Positions 1 to 5,484 of a stretch of DNA of 5,484 bases are shown here, one piece after another. The stretch comes from Methyloprofundus sp. (GTDB taxonomy: Bacteria > Pseudomonadota > Gammaproteobacteria > Methylococcales > Methylomonadaceae). Where the stretch lies: contig JAUXBW010000158.1 of the NCBI GenBank assembly GCA_030619185.1, positions 1 to 5,484 on the forward strand, given 5' to 3'. Made by a program: the position numbers and the translations under genes. The notes beneath the pieces are model-generated. The model saw only the letters and a list, made by a program, of their open reading frames with translations. It searched no databases and was not told the origin of the DNA. Every line of letters begins with the position of its first letter. Position 1 is the stretch's first letter.

Positions 1-20
1 AATTGCCAAGCTCTTAATCT

Positions 21-56
21 AAAAACCCAGTCTAGCAATAGACTGGGTTTTTTTTT
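21..56 (+). terminator. Rho-independent terminator of an upstream plus-strand gene
   Basis: A perfect 9-bp stem (CCCAGTCTA at 26-34 and TAGACTGGG at 39-47) encloses a GCAA loop, a GNRA-type tetraloop, and is followed by nine T residues (48-56). Five A residues in front (21-25) can lengthen the stem by pairing with the T run. This is the classic form of an intrinsic terminator. The long T run is on the plus strand, so it ends a plus-strand transcript whose gene lies left of the window. The minus strand has only five T residues after the stem, so it could terminate weakly in that direction too. No coding or RNA sequence can be identified in bases 1-20. Confidence 0.93.
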
Positions 57-110
57 GCCTTAAGGATTGTTGTACAATAAAGCAAACTGATAGACCAAAA
101 AGGCTTTAAC

Positions 111-137
111 CACAGAGGGCACAGAGAACACAGAGGA
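111..137. repeat. CACAGAG tandem repeat, three units with 9-bp period
   Basis: Three exact copies of CACAGAG begin at 111, 120 and 129, separated by two variable bases (GG, AA, GA), giving a strict 9-bp period. The preceding AAC (108-110) and the following AATCC resemble the flanks of a short motif I recall as scattered through many environmental proteobacterial genomes, in forms such as CCACAGAGRNCACAGAG. That wider distribution is memory, not shown here. The repeat lies in non-coding DNA about 340 bp before mutS, and its function is unknown. Confidence 0.75.
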
Positions 138-139
138 AT

Positions 140-155
140 CCTCGCCTGGGCGAGG
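140..155. other. Small GC-rich hairpin
   Basis: CCTCGCC at 140-146 and GGCGAGG at 149-155 form a perfect 7-bp inverted repeat with only two bases between. In RNA it would fold as a 6-bp stem with a four-base loop. It follows directly after the CACAGAG repeat and may belong to the same dispersed element. No T run follows on either strand, so it is not an intrinsic terminator. Confidence 0.5.
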
Positions 156-444
156 CCGTATAATTGCAGATAAGAAAGGAATTTTGATCACGAAGATCAT
201 ATGCCCAGAAAATGAAAAATATTTGGCTGTCTTATTTAAACGCCTAGAATTGGCTGCTTTCTTTTTCTCTATGGCTAGCACAGCAACTATTGTGGACGGA
301 TTAATAGATAGCTGCAATTTATAATTTAAATCAGTGGCTTAAGAAATACCCTATCCATCAAAACAACACAACACGGTGCTGCACTAGTATGGCAAGACAG
401 GTAGGCTAAGGTCTACTCCCCTGAATTTTTCTGCCCAAGTAGTT

Positions 445-472
445 TTGATACTCTATTACAAATTTCTAAAAT
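445..472 (+). promoter_or_regulatory. Putative sigma70 promoter of mutS, abutting the start codon
   Basis: TTGATA (445-450) matches five of six bases of the TTGACA -35 consensus. TAAAAT (467-472) matches five of six of the TATAAT -10 consensus. The spacer is 16 bp. Transcription would begin about six or seven bases after the -10 box, at or next to the A of the ATG at 478. This predicts a leaderless or nearly leaderless mutS mRNA, in keeping with the absence of a purine-rich Shine-Dalgarno sequence before the ATG. AT-rich DNA often gives such matches by chance, so this is a prediction. Confidence 0.5.
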
Positions 473-477
473 AGCTC

Positions 478-3042
478 ATGACGGATACAACAGATCAACC
501 GGTAGTTCACACCCCAATGATGCAACAATATTTACGCATTAAGGCGGATTATCAAGATATTCTGGTGTTTTACCGTATGGGAGATTTTTATGAGCTATTC
601 TTTGATGATGCGAAAAAAGCTGCTGAGCTTTTAAGTATTACCCTAACAGCAAGAGGCCATTCGGCTGGCGAACCTATTCCTATGTGTGGCTTACCGTATC
701 ATGCGGCTGAGGGCTATATTGCTAAATTGATGAAAATTGGTGAGTCGGTTGCAATTTGTGAACAAATTGGTAATCCGGCAACCTCAAAAGGACCAGTTGA
801 GCGTCAGGTTGTACGAATTGTCACGCCAGGCACGGTTACAGAAGATGCATTATTAGAAGAGCGTCAGGATAATTTATTAGTCGCAATTTATTTTGCAAAG
901 ATTTATGGCATTGCTTGTCTGGATGTCACTAGTGGGCGATTTGTATTACAGCAAGTTAATTCGACTGATGAGTTATTGAGTGAAATTGAGCGACTCAATC
1001 CTGCTGAACTTTTATTTAATGAAGACTGGAGCCTGCCGGCAGCACTGAAGGAACGCAAAGGTTTAACGCGCCGCCCGCCCTGGCATTTTGAGGAAATCAG
1101 TGCCAGAAAATTAATTCTGAAACAATTTAACACACATGATCTTAAAGGCTTTGGTTGTGAGCATTTAACAGCAGCTATTTCAGCAGCAGGTGGCTTATTA
1201 CAATATGTGAAAGATACCCAGCAAAGTGCTTTGCCGCATATACAAGGGATTCGAGTAGAAAGTAGCGATGATAGTATTTTATTGGATGCTTCTAGTCGGC
1301 GAAATTTAGAGTTGGATTTTCACCCTTCTGGGCAACTACGTTTTACTCTTTTTGGAGTTCTCGATAAGACGGTAACTGCAATGGGCAGTCGTTGTCTGCG
1401 GCGCTGGCTAAACCGTCCCTTACGTGCTCAGACCTTATTAAACAATCGTTATGATTGTGTAGATGCTTTATTAAAAAATAATTTATATGAAGCGGTACGT
1501 GAAAGCATGCGTTCTGTGGGAGATATAGAGAGAGTTAGTGCGCGTGTTGCTTTAAAATCAGCTCGCCCGCGTGATTTGTTGGTATTACGTGATACTTTTA
1601 CTGTCTTACCTGCGTTGCAAGCACAAGTAGCGCAGACAGAGTGTAGTCAGATTAATGAACTGGCAATTAAGATCGGAGAGCAGCCCGAATTTTTAGTTTT
1701 ATTACAACGAGCTATCATTGATAATCCACCTGTGTTGATTCGTGATGGTGGTGTGATTGCAGCGGGATATAATCAGGAATTAGATAATTTACGCGACCTC
1801 AGTCAAAATGCTAATCAATTCTTAATGGATATGGAATCCCGTGAAAAAGAAAATACCGGAATAACAACATTAAGAATTAAATATAATCGAGTGCATGGCT
1901 ACTATATTGAGATACCACGCTCTCAATCGGATGTTGTGCCTGAAACATATATACGTAAGCAGACGCTTAAAAATGCCGAGCGTTTTTTTACCAGCGAACT
2001 GAAAGATTTTGAAGATACCGTACTCAGTGCCAGGGAGCAATCTTTAGCTTTCGAGAAAAAGCTTTATGATGAATTACTCGATGCTATAGCGACGATATTA
2101 ATACCAATTCAGGTAAGTGCTTTAGCCTTAGCCGAGCTGGATGTACTGGCTAATTTTTCCGAACGAAGTATTAGTTTAAATTTAGCCAGGCCTGTTTTGC
2201 AAGTGCAACGCGGTATTAATATAGTTGGGGGTCGACATTTAGTTATTGAGCAGGTATCCGATATTCCCTTTGTTGCCAATGACCTGGATTTTAGTGATAC
2301 GCGACAAATGCTGATTATTACCGGGCCCAATATGGGTGGAAAATCAACCTATATGCGTCAGGCTGCTTTGATTGTATTAATTGCGCATATAGGCTGTTTT
2401 GCGCCAGCAACAACAGTACAGTGTGGGCCGATCGATAAAATTTTCACCCGGATCGGTGCCTCGGATGACTTAACCAGCGGCCGGTCTACTTTTATGGTGG
2501 AGATGTCTGAAACAGCGAATATCTTGCATAATGCCACAGAGAATAGCTTAATTCTAATGGATGAAATAGGCAGGGGTACGAGCACTTTTGATGGCCTGTC
2601 ACTTGCCTGGGCCTGTGCAGACTATTTGGCAAAGGAGATACATGCTTTTACCTTATTTGCGACGCATTATTTTGAACTCACCAGTTTGCCCGAAGAGCAA
2701 GCAACTATTCATAATGTACATTTAGATGCGATGGAGCATGGCGATAATATTGTCTTTTTGCATGCGGTCAAAGAGGGGGCTGCGAGCCAGAGTTATGGTT
2801 TACAGGTTGCATCATTGGCAGGGATGCCAGGCTCAGTAATTGAGCAAGCCAAGTTGAAATTACGTCATTTAGAGGATAATGCCTATCAAGAACAGCTGGT
2901 TGAAATAGGCAGTAAGCAATTGGATTTATTTGCTGTTAGTGAGCCCCATCCTGCAGTGGAATTAATTGAAAAGTTATCGCCGGATGAATTAAGCCCACGT
3001 GAGGCCTTAGAATTTCTTTATACATTAAAGCAAACCCTGTAG
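478..3042 (+). CDS. mutS: DNA mismatch repair protein MutS
   Basis: MutS recognises base mismatches and small insertion/deletion loops in newly replicated DNA and, as an ATP-driven sliding clamp, recruits MutL. The 854-residue product is essentially the E. coli length (853) and matches it throughout. Residues 11-45 hold the mismatch-reading motif GDFYELF, with the base-stacking Phe37 and Glu39. Connector, lever and clamp domains follow to about 565. The ATPase domain has Walker [10 protein letters not shown] (616-624), the signature GRSTFMVEM (668-676), Walker [14 protein letters not shown] with Asp695-Glu696, and His730 in [13 protein letters not shown] (814-818) fits the beta-clamp-binding consensus. 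The C-terminal tetramerisation segment keeps Asp836 and Arg841, equivalent to E. coli Asp835 and Arg840. Met1 is chosen because the nearest alternatives, Met14-Met15 within HTPMMQQYL, would remove residues just before the mismatch-binding domain. No ribosome binding site is visible. It appears monocistronic, with REP-like elements directly downstream. Confidence 0.98.
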   Translation: MTDTTDQPVVHTPMMQQYLRIKADYQDILVFYRMGDFYELFFDDAKKAAELLSITLTARGHSAGEPIPMCGLPYHAAEGYIAKLMKIGESVAICEQIGNPATSKGPVERQVVRIVTPGTVTEDALLEERQDNLLVAIYFAKIYGIACLDVTSGRFVLQQVNSTDELLSEIERLNPAELLFNEDWSLPAALKERKGLTRRPPWHFEEISARKLILKQFNTHDLKGFGCEHLTAAISAAGGLLQYVKDTQQSALPHIQGIRVESSDDSILLDASSRRNLELDFHPSGQLRFTLFGVLDKTVTAMGSRCLRRWLNRPLRAQTLLNNRYDCVDALLKNNLYEAVRESMRSVGDIERVSARVALKSARPRDLLVLRDTFTVLPALQAQVAQTECSQINELAIKIGEQPEFLVLLQRAIIDNPPVLIRDGGVIAAGYNQELDNLRDLSQNANQFLMDMESREKENTGITTLRIKYNRVHGYYIEIPRSQSDVVPETYIRKQTLKNAERFFTSELKDFEDTVLSAREQSLAFEKKLYDELLDAIATILIPIQVSALALAELDVLANFSERSISLNLARPVLQVQRGINIVGGRHLVIEQVSDIPFVANDLDFSDTRQMLIITGPNMGGKSTYMRQAALIVLIAHIGCFAPATTVQCGPIDKIFTRIGASDDLTSGRSTFMVEMSETANILHNATENSLILMDEIGRGTSTFDGLSLAWACADYLAKEIHAFTLFATHYFELTSLPEEQATIHNVHLDAMEHGDNIVFLHAVKEGAASQSYGLQVASLAGMPGSVIEQAKLKLRHLEDNAYQEQLVEIGSKQLDLFAVSEPHPAVELIEKLSPDELSPREALEFLYTLKQTL

Positions 3043-3048
3043 ATCCAC

Positions 3049-3080
3049 GTAGCCCGTAAGGAGCTTGCGGAATACGGGAA
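3049..3080 (+). repeat. REP-like palindromic element, copy 1
   Basis: The element begins with the tetranucleotide GTAG (3049-3052), continues with an imperfect palindrome whose outer arms are CCCGTA (3053-3058) and TACGGG (3073-3078), and ends with AA. A GTAG head before a palindrome is the hallmark of REP sequences handled by RAYT (REP-associated tyrosine) transposases in proteobacteria. It starts six bases after the mutS stop codon. Copy 2, at 3097-3128 on the opposite strand, matches it at 24 of 32 positions without gaps, so the two form a BIME-like inverted pair. It could stabilise the mutS mRNA 3' end or limit convergent transcription; no T run marks a canonical terminator. Confidence 0.75.
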
Positions 3081-3096
3081 ATTGAAGGTGCGATTA

Positions 3097-3128
3097 TTCC
3101 TGTATTGTGTAAACTTCATACAGGCTAC
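3097..3128 (-). repeat. REP-like palindromic element, copy 2 (inverted)
   Basis: On the minus strand this copy starts with GTAG (3128-3125), followed by an imperfect palindrome with arms CCTGTAT (3124-3118) and ATACAGG (3105-3099). Those arms form a perfect 7-bp stem around a 12-base loop. It aligns gap-free with copy 1 at 24 of 32 positions and points towards it, 16 bp away. The TAG inside the GTAG head (3127-3125) is the stop codon of the cvfB-like gene, so the element overlaps the end of that coding sequence. In RNA the two copies could also pair with each other as one long hairpin. Confidence 0.72.
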
Positions 3129-3961
3129 ATTTGTTTAATCAATGAAATACTGGTTTTTGTCAGAGTAATTTTACGCTCTTTATAGAGTGTACCAATGGCA
3201 TGTTTAAAAACCTTTTTGCTGACTCCAAATGCGGCATTGATGGCTTCAGGTGAACTTTTATCAGACAGTTCTAAAAAACCATTATTGTCTTTCAGGCGTT
3301 GGATAATTTGTTCAGAGACGGATAAAACATGAGTATGGCCGGTTTTATTCAGGCTTAAATCAATTTTGTTATCTTCACGTATTTTTTTAATATAACCTTT
3401 AAGTTTTTGTCCTTCTCTTAGCGGTTGAAAAACTTCATTGTGGTATAAAACTCCCCAGAAATTATCATTCACAACGGCTTTAAAGCCTAGGCCTGTTTTG
3501 CCTGCAATAATGAGTGAAACTTCATCACCTTCGTGCAAATAGTGCGCTTCATCAGAGATATAGTGATTCAAGTAAGTAGAGGCTGCAATACGGTTTTGCT
3601 GATCAAGGTAGACTTTTACCAGGCAATAGTGGTTTTCTTCCAGCTCATAGTCTTGTTCAGAATAGGGAACCAGCAAATCTTTCGCAATCCCCCAGTCTAA
3701 AAATGCCCCGGCTGCTCCAATTGAGATAACTTTCAACCAGGCAACACCCTCCATTTTTACATAGGGCTTTTTCTGCGTAGCCAACAATTCGCCATCAGAT
3801 CCTGTGTAAATAAAAACATCCAGAGACTCGCCGACTTTTGCCTGTTTAGGCACTTGTTTATCGGTTAAAAGGATTTCTCCGTGACTATTACCATCAAGAT
3901 ACAGTTGCATGCCTGTATCTTTTTTTATGCTTAAGGTATTAAACTGGCCAATATTAATCAT
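3125..3961 (-). CDS. cvfB: CvfB/YitL-family S1 RNA-binding protein
   Basis: A complete 278-residue cytoplasmic protein of the CvfB family (COG2996 type; Bacillus YitL, Staphylococcus CvfB). Family members are RNA-binding post-transcriptional regulators; the Staphylococcus protein affects virulence-factor expression. Judged by fit to the family plan, residues 1-65 form a first OB/S1-like domain (IGQFNTLSI, then YLDGNSHGEILL). A second S1 domain spans about 70-132, with GAFLDWGIAKDLLVPYSEQ typical of S1 strands. A third spans about 145-205 (VLYHNEVFQPLREGQKLKGYI, then NKIDLSL). Residues 215-278 form a winged helix (SSPEAINAAFGVSKKVFKHAIGTLYKERKI). There is no signal peptide or membrane segment. 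Met1 fits the usual family N-terminus, although no clear Shine-Dalgarno sequence precedes it. The gene converges on mutS and lies 286 bp downstream of parE on the same strand. Its stop codon is inside a REP-like element. The substrate RNA cannot be inferred. Confidence 0.88.
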   Translation of the reverse strand: MINIGQFNTLSIKKDTGMQLYLDGNSHGEILLTDKQVPKQAKVGESLDVFIYTGSDGELLATQKKPYVKMEGVAWLKVISIGAAGAFLDWGIAKDLLVPYSEQDYELEENHYCLVKVYLDQQNRIAASTYLNHYISDEAHYLHEGDEVSLIIAGKTGLGFKAVVNDNFWGVLYHNEVFQPLREGQKLKGYIKKIREDNKIDLSLNKTGHTHVLSVSEQIIQRLKDNNGFLELSDKSSPEAINAAFGVSKKVFKHAIGTLYKERKITLTKTSISLIKQM

Positions 3962-3992
3962 AGTCTGACGTGTCTTTATTTGTTTGCAAAGA

Positions 3993-4025
3993 GGAGTGCA
4001 ATAGCTTTAGCTATTGCTGTCACTC
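3993..4025 (+). repeat. AGCTTTAGCT-centred palindromic unit A
   Basis: This unit contains GGAGT (3993-3997), five bases, the core AGCTTTAGCT (4003-4012), then flanking sequence to CACTC (4021-4025). It folds as an inner perfect 7-bp stem, CAATAGC (3999-4005) with GCTATTG (4010-4016) around a TTTA loop. An outer stem pairs GAGTG (3994-3998) with CACTC (4021-4025), leaving a four-base bulge. It lies 32 bp before the cvfB start codon, in the leader region. Unit B, on the other strand, shares the GGAGT head and the 10-bp core at exactly the same spacing, which suggests two copies of one small dispersed element. Confidence 0.62.
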
Positions 4026-4051
4026 GAAAAAAGCTAAAGCTTTTTTACTCC
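4021..4051 (-). repeat. AGCTTTAGCT-centred palindromic unit B (inverted), terminator-like
   Basis: Read on the minus strand, GGAGT (4051-4047) is followed by five A residues, the core AGCTTTAGCT (4041-4032), a T run and CGAGTG. Its hairpin pairs 4027-4035 perfectly with 4038-4046 (six A-T pairs plus GCT/AGC). The stem ends in a T run on either strand, so it resembles a weak bidirectional intrinsic terminator. On the minus strand it would act after parE and before cvfB. Its core is complementary to that of unit A, so A and B can each fold alone or pair with each other. It overlaps unit A by the shared CACTC at 4021-4025. Confidence 0.58.
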
Positions 4052-4062
4052 TACGAGATTGT

Positions 4063-4221
4063 AAGTATCCAAGCATAATTAATTTAACGAATTTTACGCA
4101 GGATTTTTTTTCATTTTCAAGGCGTATACACAGCGCATAGCAAGCTACGCAACTATTTATACAACGCGGAAGAAGGAAAAAAAGACAAGTAAAATGTTAA
4201 AGTAATTTTGCTTGGGTACTT
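4063..4221. repeat. 159-bp near-symmetrical fold-back (MITE-like) element
   Basis: The outer arms, 4063-4097 and 4189-4221, are inverted copies of each other. They match at 30 of 33 aligned bases, with one 2-base gap. Symmetry continues inward: T8 at 4104-4111 faces A7 at 4177-4183. A central hairpin pairs GCATAGC (4135-4141) with GCTACGC (4144-4150), and its centre coincides with the midpoint of the whole element. There is no coding sequence. Size and terminal inverted repeats fit a non-autonomous miniature element, but I find no convincing target-site duplication (flanks GAGATTGT and GATATTTA differ). It begins 26 bp after the parE stop codon, so a parE transcript would run into one very long hairpin that could end or stabilise it. 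An alternative is a structured regulatory RNA region. Confidence 0.65.
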
Positions 4222-4247
4222 GATATTTATATTCTTTATTTTTAGGC

Positions 4248-5483
<1,236 letters not shown>

Positions 5484-5484
5484 C

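Larger units (their letters stand above)
57..444. other. Intergenic region without a convincing gene
   Basis: This stretch lies between the upstream terminator and the mutS promoter. A minus-strand open frame of 85 codons crosses 60-317. It has no ribosome binding site, shows no recognisable domain, and runs through the CACAGAG repeat, so I do not call it a gene. Visible content is the 9-bp-period repeat at 111-137, a GC-rich hairpin at 140-155, and a weak inverted repeat near 400-424 (CAGGTAG against CTACTCCCCTG). I see nothing else that I can support. Confidence 0.6.

Noticed and set aside
1..20. Possible tRNA 3' end (GCCA at 5-8) before the terminator
   Set aside because: Only a few bases are present, and no T-arm or acceptor partner can be seen in the window, so a tRNA cannot be supported.
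60..317. 85-codon minus-strand open frame before mutS
   Set aside because: It passes through the CACAGAG repeat and the GC-rich hairpin, has no recognisable domain or ribosome binding site, and overlaps the T run of the terminator region. It is most likely a chance open frame in non-coding DNA.
3043..3124. Canonical intrinsic terminator between mutS and cvfB
   Set aside because: The hairpins here belong to REP-like elements and lack a T run directly after the stem on either strand.
4055..4090. Minus-strand promoter for cvfB with TACAAT as the -10 box
   Set aside because: TACAAT is a good -10 match, but the -35 position at 17-18 bp holds only TAAATT or TTAAAT, a poor match. In AT-rich DNA this is not enough to call a promoter.

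Overview
The window looks like a piece of a gammaproteobacterial chromosome of fairly low GC content. The basis is protein similarity judged from memory. MutS and the ParE part follow the Escherichia coli proteins along their length, with the same domain order and nearly identical signature motifs. A CvfB/YitL-type S1 protein, absent from E. coli but present in many other gammaproteobacteria, lies between them. The dispersed palindromic repeats would suit an environmental gammaproteobacterium, possibly a Methylococcales-type genome, but that placement is a low-confidence guess.

Layout from left to right. Bases 1-56 hold the end of an unseen upstream transcript, closed by a strong intrinsic terminator. 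Bases 57-444 have no convincing gene, but carry a 9-bp-period CACAGAG tandem repeat and a small GC-rich hairpin. A sigma70-like promoter lies directly against the mutS start codon, with no visible Shine-Dalgarno sequence. mutS (478-3042, plus strand) is complete and intact. An 82-bp gap separates it from a convergent gene, and two REP-like elements in inverted orientation start in this gap. The second one supplies the stop codon of that convergent gene. The cvfB-like gene (3125-3961, minus strand) encodes a multi-S1-domain RNA-binding protein with a C-terminal winged helix. Its 286-bp upstream region is almost filled by palindromes: a pair of inverted AGCTTTAGCT-centred units (3993-4051) and a 159-bp nearly symmetrical fold-back element (4063-4221). 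The rest of the window (4248 to the right end, minus strand) is the C-terminal part of parE, topoisomerase IV subunit B.

The oddest point is the right end. The minus-strand frame is normal ParE from about residue 32 of the drawn ORF onward. Its first 31 residues do not resemble ParE and instead look like the start of a TPM-domain (TPM_phosphatase/YgcG-like) protein. The ATPase domain of ParE is therefore absent, through either a real rearrangement or a chimeric assembly join near base 5376.

Functionally, MutS (mismatch recognition) and ParE (decatenation) are housekeeping DNA-maintenance proteins, and the CvfB-like protein is a probable post-transcriptional regulator. Nothing shows that the three work as one system. 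No CRISPR array, insertion-sequence transposase, rRNA or complete tRNA is visible. The undescribed content is mainly the set of non-coding palindromes on both sides of cvfB and the ParE fusion.
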